DNA of 64,000 nucleotides from Pohlia nutans (GCA_022496805.1 CM040088.1:6076001-6140000); one strand, 5' to 3'; shown: positions 48,928 to 61,552, counted from the first letter of the stretch. Notes: a model not told the origin generated them from the letters alone. Made by a program: numbers and translations.

Positions 48928-49404
48928 TCATGTTCTAAATGTCATAAAGTGGTTTTGGGATCACTGCCCTCTACCTTAGTTGCCCACTTGGAATATATGA
49001 ATAAAATAGAGTCAAACTTGTCCTGCTAACTTATCCGTGGCATAATCCAATCAACTTTGGTGAGGGCCTGTGGGGACTTGAACAAACGGCCACTTTGAAT
49101 CAAAACGAGACTAGAGCTTGTGCCGCAACGAGCGAGACAGGGAAGGAACTCGACCACTTCGACCGTCCACAAGCAACCCGACGCTCTCCAAGCACTCCAC
49201 CACCACACTGCCCTAACGCTCAGCTATGGCGTAACGTAGTCCCCAAACCCTAACCTCTTCTCCCCTTCCCCTCCCTGCCTTCCGCCCGTCCCTGCGTCGC
49301 TTGCTCCTGCCATCGCCTGCTGCTCCAGCCCCCGTTGCTGCTGTCGATTGCTCGCCGCTCACTCGCTCGCCCTCGACCGAGCGGAGGTCGGTCCAGGCGT
49401 GGCC
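48928..49404 (+). promoter_or_regulatory. PTB promoter region and 5' leader
   Basis: From about 49250 to 49345 the plus strand is strongly pyrimidine-rich (CTTCTCCCCTTCCCCTCCC), typical of plant core promoters and 5' leaders. A minimal upstream ORF, ATG GCG TAA, lies at 49225-49233; whether it is transcribed depends on the start site. The main ATG at 49405 has the strong context GGCCATGGCG. Confidence 0.5.
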
Positions 49405-52400
49405 ATGGCGTCCGCGGCCGGGCAGCCGCAGTTCCGCTACACGCAGCCGCCGTCCAAGGTCCTGCACGTGCGCAACCTGCCGTGGGAGTGCAGCGAGGAG
49501 GAGCTCATCGAGCTCTGCAAGCCCTTCGGCAAGGTGGTCAACACCAAGGTCAATGTCGGCGCCAACCACAACCAGGCGTTCGTCGAATTTGTAAGTACTC
49601 CCTCCTCCTTGATTCCGATGCGCGTTCCGCACTTTTAACCGGTTAGGGTTTCTGGCGGTCTTGATTCATTCGTAACGTCCTTTGGGAATTGGATTGGTGC
49701 CCGGGTCTATGCGACCTGCCTGGGGCGTAGGGTTTCGTTTTATCGCATTTCTGTTGTTGGAATTGGTGGCCGATAATGTGCGATTGGGGTGCTGGAATGC
49801 GAGCGCGTGGGCGGGGGATTTGTAAACTGGTGCTTGGGAACGGGTTTAGGTCTCGGTGCATGATTGCTTTTCTGCCGTGTTTCGTGATTGTCGTATGTAG
49901 TTGGTGTGGTGTACATTGCATTGAGCATGCCGAAATTCGCATTGTCGATGGTGAAGTGAGCCGGGAAGTATTTAGTGACAATTCCAGTCGAGCAGTCGAG
50001 AGGTACAGAGATTTGTTTCATTCTTTACGACGATGTGTCACTGGTAGCTGCGCCTGCGGGTTTTCTAGTCTTCGGATTCGAGGGCAAGCTTGATTCTGTT
50101 TGGCAGCTGGACGTGTAGCTCAGCTGGAGGAGCGCGTGTCGTTGTGGTGGTGCATCACGTGTGACCGGATGTGCGCAGAGCGTTACAGGAGCCTTTATCT
50201 GTTGTTGTGCCGGTTTGGTGGTTGTGAGGTTGGCGAGCCGTAGGGTTTGGAGCGGCGTTGTGGACGTTGGTGTGGTTGTCAGTGGGAGATGACTGATTGT
50301 GGAGTTGGTGTATATAGGCGGATTTGAATCAAGCGATTGCGATGGTGTCGTACTATGCGTCGTCGTCGGAGCCGGCTCAAGTGCGAGGGAAGACGGTGTA
50401 CCTGCAATACTCTAACAGGCAAGAAATTGTGACCAGTAAAAACTCTGGGGATGTTGCAAGCAATGTCCTGCTGGTAACCATTGAGGGCGTAGAGGCTGGC
50501 GATGTGAGCATTGACGTGTTGCACCTGGTAAGTGCTTCTTCCCGGGTGAACTGGGTTGGTAGGGTGAGGTTTAGCGATTTGCTGTGGAATGGAGCGGAGT
50601 CGTTGAGTATGTGGTGCAAGTGGATGAGCATGTCCGGTTAGAGGTTGAGGGGAGAGTGAGAGGACGGGTAAGGAATGTGTGAGTTCCGGTTTGATGTAGA
50701 TTGTTTCTTACATTTGAGGTTTCTTCATGGGGTTTTGGTGGACACAGTTTGACTTTAAAACTACATGGATCAGCAGGTCCATGTGACGGCCACATCGTCG
50801 ATGGCAGCCTGGTGCATGGGAGAAAGCGCATGTGTGTTTGTTTATCCTTCCCTTGCCCTAACCCTGCCTCTCGACCTTACTCCTCTCGACCCTACTCCTC
50901 TCAACCCTCTGGCAACCTTGAGATTGATTCATCTCATGTATGTTCCCTTAGGATCTCTCCTCGGGGGCCATGGTTTATTTCCTGTAGCTCTCTGAACCCA
51001 TTCGTTAGATTGTAGCTCCTGGAAGCTGACCAACCCAGGTCAGCTTGGATCACCCGTAAAAGTGAGGAGTCGTGCTCTGATCTGGAAGTTATAGGATTTT
51101 GATGCGGCATGTAGTAGAGATGCATGTGAGGTGAGTGCAGTCTCCAGTGTGAGCGACTGACTGGAGCGGTCGCTCGCAGTGCAGACCGTAGTGAGGAGGG
51201 TAATTGCGAGGGAGTCGTTTTGGAACACCTGATCCGGTGCGTATGGGTGGATGAGTCGGTTTTGTCGATGGGCAGGGGGCTGTGTGTTGAGTCTGTTGCG
51301 AGTGTGTGCACTAACGTTTGTGGGTGGGGTGGTTAGCGTTGACGAAGTCGAGGATGCATGATGGGGCTTGGTGGGTGTTAGTGGAGTGATTGGTGCGGTA
51401 GGGTTGTGAGGAAGTGTTTGGATGAGGATGTGCAATTGGTAGTTGAAGAGTTTGGATTGGTGCAGGGTGAAAGAGTTTAGTAATTTGATGGGACCACGTT
51501 GGTGTGCCCGCGTGAATGTTGTGAGCGAGAAGTTGTTTTTGTGTGAGGTTTGGGGTGCGATCTGATGTGAGATGTGACTTGCACAGGCGTGGCAGTTGTA
51601 GTTACAGGGGTTGCTCCATTGTTGAGGAGAAGCACGAGCAAGTTGCACTGATGTATTTTATGAAATTATTGCAGGTGTTTTCTGCCTTTGGGTTTGTCCA
51701 TAAGATTGCGACTTTTGAGAAAAGTGCGGGCTTCCAGGTGTGTATTATGGTGAGAGTCACTTGGCTTTCACTGAGGTTGGTAGTATGTAATCCCGTGGTA
51801 TGGTGGTATGGGTAGAGCTCTGAACCTCCTCTCTCGTGGACTTTCTTGAGGCGATTTGGTTTCTGCACGTTTTGCGGTAGCGAGACTTCTGTTTTCTGAA
51901 CAGTTGCGATGGGGGTTATCTGTTTATGCAGGCACTGGTACAATTCAGCGATGCCAACACTGCTTCAGCAGCGAAGTCAGCCCTTGAAGGGCGGAGTATC
52001 CCCAGGTACGATATTGGATGATTGGAAAGGGGCGGAGATTTTGGTGCAGGTTTGTGGCTGGGAAGGATTGTGGGTGTTGTGTTTCTGGGTGATACTGTTC
52101 CGTCGTGCATGGTTTTGGTCGTACTGGCATTGAAAGGCATGTAGAGTAGGAAGAGGTCATCTATAGTCTTGAACTCCCTTGTTGCCTTGGGCTTTTGCCT
52201 CTTGTTTGATATGGTAATGGAGCTGATTTCTGAGTAGCAGCTAACGGATGTAGTGATTTGTTGGGTGCATAGATATTTGCTGCCTGATCACGTGGGCCCT
52301 TGCCATCTGCGAATCTCATTCTCTGCTCACAATGATCTGAACGTGAAGTTTCAAAGTCATCGAAGCAGGTACTGGGGTATGGATGATGTGGGTGGGTAGG

Positions 52401-54859
52401 TGGGCGTGTGTGAGGATTTTGGTAAGGCATGTGAGGTCTGTGGTTTTAAGTAAACATTGCCGTTAGCAGGCGGGTGGATGGACTTGATGCCTTATTTACT
52501 GATGTTTGGTGTATCAGGGATTACACCAATCCTTATCTGCCAGTGGCTCCTTCAGCAATCGATGGCAGTACTCAGGTGAGAAGGGTAGCTGTGTCGTAAT
52601 CTTGCTTATGGAGATTGTTGTCGGTTTTGTAAGTCAGATGTGATGCGAGCAGGTTGATAACGATTAATGTTGTGTGTTTGAATGCAACAGTTCAGCGTTG
52701 GACCGGATGGGAAGAGGAGGGAGCCCGAGAGCAACGTGCTACTGGTTTCTATTGAGAACATGCAGTACGCGGTGACAATCGATGTGATCCATACTGTATG
52801 TGCCTCAGAGTTTGTTTGTGACTTAACTTTCTTGGTTTAATCTCGAGGAGCTTATTTGGTGTGAACTGGAAATCAATTTGAGGGTGAAAGCATCCAGTTG
52901 TTGGCGAGGGATTCAAGTAGACGCTCTTTTGTGTTGCGATCCTGGTTTGTGGGCTTGTTTGGATTTGGATGGTGTGTGTAGTGATATGTGGGGCTTGGTT
53001 GGCGCAGGTGTTTTCAGCTTTTGGATTTGTGCAGAAGATTGCAATTTTCGAGAAGAGTGCTGGTTTTCAAGCATTGGTTCAGTATCCAGGTGTCATAGTG
53101 ATGTCCGTCGTGCATTTGTGATTAGGAAGTTACTAGTGATTGTGGCGGTGAGATGAGAGTGATTTGTTTAGGTGCCTCGTGAAAGTCGCTCGTTGGGTAG
53201 TTGAGAGGAACATTTGTAGATTGGAGAGTATGGATTACTTGGATGTGGTTGGCTTCCTTGGAGAGTTGGTTCATGCTTTTATGTTCTTGAGGGTAATGTT
53301 GGATGGAGTTGATGCGTTATAGTTGTGTCCCGTGGCAATGCTTTCTTAGTCGGTCTGGGAAGGAGGAATTGAAATAGCAGATGTTGTGGCTGCTGGTTTT
53401 GGCTTTTATGGGAGTGCAGGGGATTGCAGAATGTGGCACAGCAATATGTGGGTGATGCATTATGGATGTAGGTGGCATCTAATGAGGGACGGGTTTGTTA
53501 CTTTATGCAGATATTCCAACTGCGGTAGGGGCAAAGGAAGCACTGGAAGGGCATTGCATTTATGACGGCGGGTTCTGCAAGCTTCATTTGTCATACTCTC
53601 GACACACTGATTTAAATGTAAAGGTACTCCCCCCTGGTATAGGTTTATAGGCTAGCCCATGCATGATGGCTTCACTATGTGGGTAGCATCAAAACGTCAA
53701 AGACTTATTTGGCATGATGATGTCAGTGGCAACGAGTACGTTGTGAGGGTGTTCCACATTGTGAAGTCATCATGCAAGAAGTTAGGAGTTGGTGAACGAA
53801 ATGTGTAATCATGGCGGTGTTTCGGAGATCCGTGTGGTATCACAGAGCCGGAATCTGGAAGACCAAGCGTTCTCCAATTGTTGACTTCTTTGAGTAGTAG
53901 ATATGGGCTAGCGGTACTGGTTAGGGCGATAGCTGCCTTTGGTTGCAGTCATGGAGTTTGGCGGTGGCATGAATTGATCCATCGTATTTGGAGATCTTTG
54001 ATGATTCGGTAATCACATCTGGGAGCTCTATCCACCTGGCATGGAATTTTAGTGTTGTGATGCATGGTGTTTGGTTTTCTGCCGGGGCCGCTTGCTTGGT
54101 GCACTTAATACAGATAGGAAGTGGGTTTAGCGTTTGTGGTTTTGTGTATCCTAAGGAATGTGGAGGTGGGATTGAAACATTTGGTTTTTTTTTGAAGCCT
54201 ATGCCGTTGAAGGAATGGCGTTATTCGACGTGGCTGTAGAGTTTTGGTGTTGAGGTTGGGAAATGGGGTTGGTGACGCAGGTGAACAATGACAGAAGCAG
54301 GGATTACACGCTTCCCCCAAGTCAGCCTCCTGTTTTGGGTCAAGCTCCAGGAGTGGGTCTGGATGGACACCAAGCCCCCCCTGCAGGTGGTGGGCCTGGG
54401 TACCCGGGAGTACAGTATGGGGCTGGGCCACCTCCTCAAGACTCTGGTGCACAGCAGCAAGATTGGGAGGTGGAAGGAAGTGGCAAAGCACAACAGGTTT
54501 CAGGTCCGATGGGAGGACAGGCGATGGGCGGGCAGCAGGCGATGTACATGAGCCATCAACAACACGGGGGATCTGGGGGGCACCCGGGGCAACACGGTCC
54601 TCCCGGTGCGCCGGGGTCGTATCAGGGTCCTCCAGGTCCAGTGACTTCGATGGGTCCAATGTCAGGGCCACCGATGGGAGGACCGATGGGACCGCCTGGA
54701 CACATGGGGGGACCCGGAATGCATTCGCAAGGGCAACAGAACCACCACATGGGGCCTCCAGGGCACCCAATGGGAGGACAGTATCAACAGATGCATGGGC
54801 CACCTGGTCACCAGGGTATGGGTCCTTCAAATGGAGGGCCGGGTGGGTATTACATGTGA
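49405..54859 (+). CDS. PTB: polypyrimidine tract-binding protein, PTB1/2 type
   Basis: RNA-binding splicing regulator, orthologue of Arabidopsis PTB1/PTB2, acting on pre-mRNA in the nucleus. Ten exons: 49405-49590, 50318-50527, 51675-51737, 51932-52005, 52273-52368, 52518-52575, 52691-52795, 53008-53089, 53511-53623 and 54281-54859. All introns are GT-AG, phases agree throughout, and the product is 521 aa. Three RRMs: about 17-96 (VLHVRNLPWECSEEELIEL), 109-185 (NVLLVTIEGV, VFSAFGFVHKIATFEKSAGF) and 243-325 (NVLLVSIENM, VFSAFGFVQKIAIFEKSAGF). The linkers keep the plant signature SHRSRDYTNPYLPV and NDRSRDYTLP. From about 345 the tail is a long Gly/Pro/Met/Gln/His-rich low-complexity region ending GGPGGYYM, much longer than I recall for Arabidopsis. 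Intron 2, the longest at 1147 bp, may hold a regulatory poison exon. Confidence 0.95.
50838..51038 (+). promoter_or_regulatory. candidate PTB autoregulatory tract and poison exon in intron 2
   Basis: Within a GT-rich intron, about 50838-50922 is abruptly C/T-rich (CTCTCGACC, TACTCCTCTC repeats), resembling PTB-binding sites. Downstream, TTTCCTGTAG at 50978-50987 and CAG-GTCAGC at 51036-51044 could define a 51-bp exon, 50988-51038. Read in the frame of exon 2 it meets TAG after six codons. Plant and animal PTB genes are known to limit themselves through such exons and nonsense-mediated decay. The exon itself is inference. Confidence 0.35.
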
Positions 54860-57126
54860 TTTTGGTCGCTCTGTATGTCTCTTAGGTTGTAGTGATTAGG
54901 GTTTTTTGAATGTAGGTTAGGTGGAAGATTTGTTTGAAATACATGGATGTGGGATTACACGAGTCCTGATTTGGGCGTGTGGTCCTGAGGGACTAGTTTC
55001 TGTGGCGGTGTATGCCCATCAGTACCGGAGTGGTCTGCATGTTTATCCTCGGCTATTTGATAGCTTTAGTAGTTTGATTGGTGTACGGAATCACTCTCTG
55101 TGCCATTTTCCCACAACAAGGTATCTCGGTGTTAGATTTGGAGTTAGAAGTGGAGAGTTAGGATGAAAGGATTGGGTGGAAGTTGTATTATTTTAGAGTT
55201 TGTGGTTGAATGAAACTGTAAGATTAGTGGTTGTTTTTCTTTTATGATATATTTTGAGAGGTGAGTGGCTAGTTTTTTGGGGATCTTGTGGGGAGTGACG
55301 TTTAGGAATCATACTTTGAATGGTTTAAGTCTCTGATTGCGTCCTTACAATGAATCATGTAAGAGTCCAATGAAGAGTCATGTTTTGGGGTTTGTTCAAG
55401 AATGCAGTAGAATACATTTACAGAATCTTATCTTTCATCTTCTGTCCCGATCTTCCATCCTACATTCCGACGTCCTAGTCTAGTAGTCCACGGGAGACGA
55501 TGGTTGAGGTCCAAGGCTGAGACATGGCTAAATTATGGCCATGGCTGTCCTGTTACCTGGCCAGTAGGACTTCCAATGATGTGTCCAGTTACGGAGGACC
55601 AACCTAGACCTTCCTAGGCTTGTTGTGACTCCATCTTGGTAAGGACGGTTTTTCATTAGTTTCAAATCGGAAACTTTGACTCGAGGAAATTTTCCACGCC
55701 GGCACTTTTGATGTTTTCAATGCTTCGTTTCGGATCTGACATAGAACGGAGGCCCACATTGGGAATGTTCATTCATCTTTTCATCATGTGTCTTTTCGAC
55801 ATGGCAATTTCCATCTGTCACAATTATAGGTACATACCGATGACTTTCCGATCTGCATTTTAGGTTTGGCACATCAAGAGGGCGGAACCTTAGCTAAACC
55901 TCCCGATTTTGGATGTAGCACGGATGGAAAGTTTCGGAACGTCCAGTTTTTTGATGCCAAGCCGTTCTAACTCGTTTAGACAAGGGACGAAGCGAATGTT
56001 CGATTGGGCTCTGTACCTTGATTGTCTCAGTGGCGGGGACCGAGTCATCCCGGTGACCGATGACCGGGATAACTTTGAACTGTTCTAGATTTCCATCCAA
56101 TGTTATTTAACCATGAAACTAATTTTGTAAAAGAAATTGTGGGAATCAATATGTGATTGTAAACAATGGAATAGTAACTCCTTTACTGTCCTCGTTTTAC
56201 TAATGAATATCTTTAGGAATGTGGTTGGATAGGTCCATATGTGTTAGAGAGTAATATATATATATATATATATTCCAAAAAACAACCTTGGTTGTGACAA
56301 GTTGCTATGAAATTATTAGTGTCTCAGAAGCATTGAATGTGCGTATGTGAGTCAGTGTAGATATTGCACGCGAAAAACATAGGAGATTCCTATGAGAGGA
56401 AGCACAATGAAGCCACATTTCCCACACGTTAACTACAAGAGATAACAAATGTAAGGACTGACAGAGGAGGTTGCTCTGACTCTCAGCGACCTAACCATGC
56501 ATATCCCAAAACTACGGCAAAAGGTAACAATGTGTGCTTTTAAAAGAGGATTACACATGCATACCATCATCTTGTGTTGCAACTACTATAAATTACTAGT
56601 GTTGGACTGTTGAGCCGCGTTTGTGATGATGCTTGGCACGTCATAGTGGGATGGGACTTACCGGTGGATGTTGGCCACCCTAGCAAGGTCCCAAAGGCGA
56701 GTTGTTATGTACATGTTGAATTTCAGATTTTTGTCTGCAGTCCCTATCACTGTTCACACTTCCATGGAAGCATTGAATGAGAGAAATTGCTCCTACGAAA
56801 ACACGGGCGAAAACATAATCCAACCTAGCTCTATCCAATCAAAATTTCGGGAACTTGCCGCTACTGCTTTGGCAACATCTAAATGACTACCGTACCTGGC
56901 CGTCAGGGTCGGCAAAAATAAATTATAAATTGAGAAGCCCAAATCTTTAGGAAAACATATTTTCAAAACGAATCTTTGTTCTACTGAGAAAAAGAGAATT
57001 ATGAGAATATCCACAAGATTTTAGAGAATATCTATAGCATTTGGGCAAAAAATTAATAATTTGGCATGAGCTACTGACCATAATGGCACGGTACAATAAT
57101 ATTGACAGTTTGTGATCTTTGTTCAT
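54860..57126. other. PTB 3' flank and intergenic DNA
   Basis: 54860 to about 55260 is probably 3' UTR, GT-rich like the introns. An (AT)n tract lies at about 56252-56272. No further gene is supported. Confidence 0.45.
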
Positions 57127-57515
57127 GTTGTAGTGATTCACCCAAAATTTCAAGGATTTCAATGTAAAAGTGTTCTTAAAAAAGTCAACTCATAAAATTA
57201 AGCAACCAAAAAATCTCCAAAAATCATTACACTTAGAGTATTACATTTCAACCAATCACAACAAATTTCATGTACAAACTGTCGATATCTTATTTTTAAT
57301 CAAATTACAAAAGAACTTTGAATTTTAAGTTTCAAATTTGATACAAAAATATTGGTGACAACAATCATAGATCTAACCATATGGATAGAATCAAAAATTT
57401 ATAATGTACAACTTTTATTCATATATCAAGATCAAAATTTCCCTCTTAGTTAAATATTGTAAGACATCTTTGAAATTCTCCAAATTTGGAGAGAGTGAGT
57501 ACGTTTAGTGGTTAA
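57127..57515. mobile_element. TTAA element, family alpha, left-truncated
   Basis: From GTTGTAGTGATTCACCC onward it matches the right two thirds of 7413-7989. The right end (inward) is TTAACCACTAAACGTACTC. The left third is missing. Between it and the next element (57516-57738) is 223 bp ending in TTTTAGGGGTTAA, the right end of a further element whose left end I cannot find. Confidence 0.7.
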
Positions 57516-57738
57516 ATCAAAGATTTATGGTGTTAAAATGACATGTTCTTTCAAGCGTATTGTGAAAAATTAATAATTCTGATGGGATCAAATTTTATAT
57601 CACTAGAATTAGTTAAAAACATTACATGTGTTGGTCAAAAAATAAATAAATTTGAACTAAATGTCGTCTACATAAGATCTACTAAGAAAGTGCTATAACA
57701 AAATGAGACTCAATTTGGGCTTCTTTGTCTTTTAGGGG

Positions 57739-58323
57739 TTAACCCCTTAAAGCCCACAGACCTCTCTAGATTGGGCAGTTTTGTAAAGATGCATTATAAA
57801 ATGCAACTAAGAGGGATATTTTGAACTTGATGGATGAATAAAAGTTGTACATTATGAATTTTTGATACTATCCATATAATTAGGTCTATGATTGCTATCA
57901 CCAATATTTTTGTATAAATTATGAAAAATAATATTCAAAATTATTTTGCAATTCGATTACAAGCAAGATATTGACAATTTGTAGATAAAATTTGTTATGA
58001 TGGGTTGGAATGTAGTACTTTAAGTGTTGTGATTTTTGGAGATTTTTTGGTTGCTTGAATGTATGAGTTGAATTTTTCAAGAGCACTTTTGAACACTTTT
58101 GAATTAAGAGTTCAGAAATGTTTGGTGAATCACTGCAATATGAAATGGGGCATAAGAATTTCACAAATCGTTCCTTTTCTAATCGGATCACACACACATG
58201 AAGCTAACTTCTCATAAAATCTTTAGTAAAATATCCACAATACAAAAAGTGCATGACGGATGAGAAAAATGGATGAAATCTGTTCAACATCCAAAAAATG
58301 GAGAATTAGGCAGTAAGGGTTAA
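57739..58323. mobile_element. TTAA element, family alpha, inverted copy
   Basis: 585 bp, reverse-complement homologue of 7413-7989. Left end TTAACCCCTTAAAGCCC, right end (inward) TTAACCCTTACTGCC. The left TTAA is shared with a TTAGGGGTTAA right end of the sequence before it. Confidence 0.88.
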
Positions 58324-58716
58324 TTTGTTTTTTTTTCAAATAGCAATTCAAGTGTGTTCTACTACCCCCAACTAAGAAGACAAACAAAAACCAAATTAAA
58401 TTCATACCAATGCCTCAAAAATTGTCATGAACCAAGTATGGTGGACCACACTTAGAACAAGATTTTGAATTTGTACAAAATAAAACGTTTTAAAACTAAA
58501 GTAGGGGGTGGTTTGAAGAGACAATTGTATGTATTTTTCGTCACGTGTTCTAATTCATAAATTGTTTTTCTATTCAACTTTTAACTATTCAACTTTTAGA
58601 GCTCCAATGGCCGTGGGATTCGCAATCAAGATATAACACCCAAATTCAAAGTATTAAGTATGGTTAATTTAGTAAAAAATAAATGTGAATCTCTAGGGGT
58701 GGAAAACAAACCTCAC
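58324..58716. other. spacer between TTAA elements
   Basis: No gene or repeat recognised. Confidence 0.45.
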
Positions 58717-59263
58717 TTAACCCCTAAATGACAGAGGGGTAAGGGCAAAACCTAGATGTGTTATAAAACGTTACTTCTGCAACTTTGATGAAGTTTGGTC
58801 CAAAAGAGAAAATGAGAAGCATGATGTTTGGTAATTATCTGTAAGGTAAAAATTCCAAATTGTTTTTAGATACTCATTTAATGAATTTAGAAGCATTCAC
58901 CATTTAAAAATCACCAAAGTTACAAATTCTATTTTTAGAATTTGAAATTTGGTACGATTGGTTCAAACGAGACATTCTATTCTAAAATTTTAAAAGGCAA
59001 AATTTTCAATTGAGAGAACATCATTAGTTTCCTGAAATAGTAAGGTTTATAACACTAGGACAATATTGAGGTCTTTGTCTTTGAAAAATTCCTTAGTGAA
59101 CCTCAATATTGCAAACGAAATGATTCAAACAACACTAGAATATAATCTCTACCCCTAATTTCGACAAAAAATCAAAACTTGAAAATGTCTTTTTCTGTCC
59201 ATGGACAATCACTGCTGTTTGGACTATGACCAGAAAATGGTCAATCGGTCACTTAGGGGTTAA
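58717..59263. mobile_element. TTAA element, 547 bp
   Basis: Left end TTAACCCCTAAATGACAG, right end (inward) TTAACCCCTAAGTGACCG. The terminal repeats match 15 of 16 bases. The interior differs from the other families. Non-coding. Confidence 0.88.
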
Positions 59264-59817
59264 ATGACATGTTTTGAACTTTTTGGGAAATTTTAGTATT
59301 GTTTTGGAGGTTGCTGTTGAGATTTGAAAAAGGGAACTATGGTTGGAAGTTTTGTAGCGGATTAATACATGTTGAATGAAGTCGGAAACCCAGTGAATTT
59401 TCTATCCTTTATATCGTACCCACATAATAGGTTCATAAAAAAACAATTATTAGTTTGACATGATTTTCTTTACAATGTGTGATAGAAATAATAGCTATAA
59501 CTCACAAAATAGTCTGAGAGGCGCCAAAATAATTGAATTATTTGCCACAACTTGCATGAACCTACTATGTGCGTACATTAAATGTTCAAAACAAGCTTTC
59601 TAGTTGAGTATAATCTAACTATAATTCTTAATTTTAGAAATTAAAATGGTGTTTTACATTTCCCTCCTCAAAAAAATTGGATGAATGGTATGCAACTTTA
59701 CGTTCCTTTTTGAATTATTCCATAAAACTATTGGATATAAAAACATGACCATTCCAAGGTTTTGCCATTGTGCTCATGATAAGAAAATATTGTAATCACT
59801 TTAGATATTTAAGAGAC
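59264..59817. other. AT-rich spacer
   Basis: No gene or repeat recognised. Confidence 0.5.
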
Positions 59818-60962
59818 ACTATGACCCCGAAATTGATGCAGATTTTGGCCCGGAAAACACGGGTCCTGGAAAACGCGGGCACGACACATTGGGGGGGGGG
59901 GTCCACGTATGAAATTTGCCTCCGAAAAACGCTCCTGAGGGGTCCACGTAGCTTGAGGGTCGACGTGGGTCTGAGGGTCTGAGGGTCGACGTGAGTTGAA
60001 TACTCATTCTGTCTCAATCCATCACCTTCTTTGTCTGGACTCAGCAGGTCTGCTTTCCATCACCTTCTCAGCTTGACTGCTCTATTCTGTGCGAGCGAAG
60101 TGGATCTGTTCTGTGTGAACGAAGTTTAGGGGTGGGTCTGGTGGATCTGTGTGAATGAACCCAGGTCTGGTGGATCTGTGTCTGCCTTCTTCATGGTGGT
60201 GCGATCTGGGTTCATTTTGCGTCTGGCGAAGTGGATTCTGTGTGAGCGAAGTTTAGAATTTTAGCGAAATTTCGAGCTCTAGATCGTCCATTTTGTGTGC
60301 ATGGTGGTACGATCAGGAGGGGTTTGAAGCTCGGGTTTGGGTTTGAGGTTTATGACACTATCATTTTGAATTCATAGTGTCACGATGCGCTTCTGTGGGA
60401 AAATTTGGAGAAAAATTCACATATGAATTTCCTTTTTTTTTTTGGTGCCACATGGACCCCCTTGTGGGGGTGCCACATGGTACAAACAAATATTAAGGCA
60501 AAATTGGAAAAAAGATAAAGAAAAATAGAAGATTGCCAAAAACGTTGTATTTGTATATGTACATGAAAAAGACTCATATATGAAACAATATGCGTAAAGA
60601 GTTCCAAAATTTTCGAACATTTGTGACATATGTTCTAAACTTCATAGCTAAAGGCCGTGATCAAAGTCACGATTATGCAAAAAATCCGGAATGTACATTG
60701 GTGTGAACCTAGTGTCTAATCCCTCCATGTGTTGGCAAGCTTCGTGAGTGCTTGTGTGTGGGACATCTTTGTGGTCAAGAGAAACACCGTGCTTTGGTCT
60801 TCGTAGCACCTCTTGACTATCGTCAATTGTGATGACAGTGTCCTACACAGCCTTCGGCACCTCATCCTCAATGTGAATGTTGTAGTCGTGCACAGCACCT
60901 TCGCGTGCTTCATTCAAATCCGCGGCCAACTGCTGCCTCCCTAAGTCTCGGATATAATTGGA

Positions 60963-61110
60963 TCGTGCACCACAGAGGAACAACAAACACCTCAACTCAG
61001 AAAAATGCTCATAGCCTACCCACAACCCATTTCTTCATCTTCAACAATCGAGTTTCCATCGTGCACCACAGAGGAACAACAAACATCTTAACTCAGAAAA
61101 ATGCTCATAG
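60963..61110. repeat. 52-bp direct repeat inside the long-TIR element
   Basis: The segment starting TCGTGCACCACAGAGGAACA occurs at 60963-61014 and 61059-61110, 96 bp apart, with about two differences. Confidence 0.9.
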
Positions 61111-61379
61111 TGTCAACGAAACCCTAAATCTTCCCCAACATGTACCATGTGGCGTCATTTCCAAAATGACATACCTTAATGAAACAGTCGGAGGAAGGTT
61201 CAGGGTGTTGAGCGTAAATTTTCTGAGCTGCGACTTGCTTCCAACCACACGATCAAATACTCAAAAAACTCCATTCCAATAAACGCCACTCCAGCAAGAA
61301 GAAAATGATGCATCCCCCAATTGAAAAAAAGAAAAAAGAAAAAAAGAAAATGGAGACTGAGATTACGCACCTGCCTCAA

Positions 61380-61552
61380 CCTCACATCGCCACAACCCTG
61401 CCGCTTACCAGATTGCTCACTGCTGCACAACCATGCTCCACCGCCGCAGCTTGTTCCGGAGGAGGGAGAACGTCAGCTATCGCAAGTAGTTGGAGTCCCC
61501 CACCTCACATCGCCAAAACCCTTGCCGCTTACGAGATTGCTCACTGCTGCAC
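61380..61552. repeat. 50-bp direct repeat inside the long-TIR element
   Basis: CCTCACATCGCC...GATTGCTCACTGCTGCAC occurs at 61380-61428 and again at 61503-61552, slightly diverged. The neighbourhood is exon-like in GC content, with weak ORFs on both strands. Confidence 0.85.

Noticed and set aside
49301..49646. Three overlapping plus-strand frames across PTB exon 1
   Set aside because: Only the frame from 49405 encodes the RRM; the other two are frameshifted readings of the same GC-rich exon.
50108..50190. tRNA-like start GTGTAGCTCAGCTGGAGGAGC in PTB intron 1
   Set aside because: The D-arm looks right, but there is no matching anticodon stem, no T-arm with GGTTCRANYCC and no acceptor pairing downstream. 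Probably chance or a distant SINE trace.
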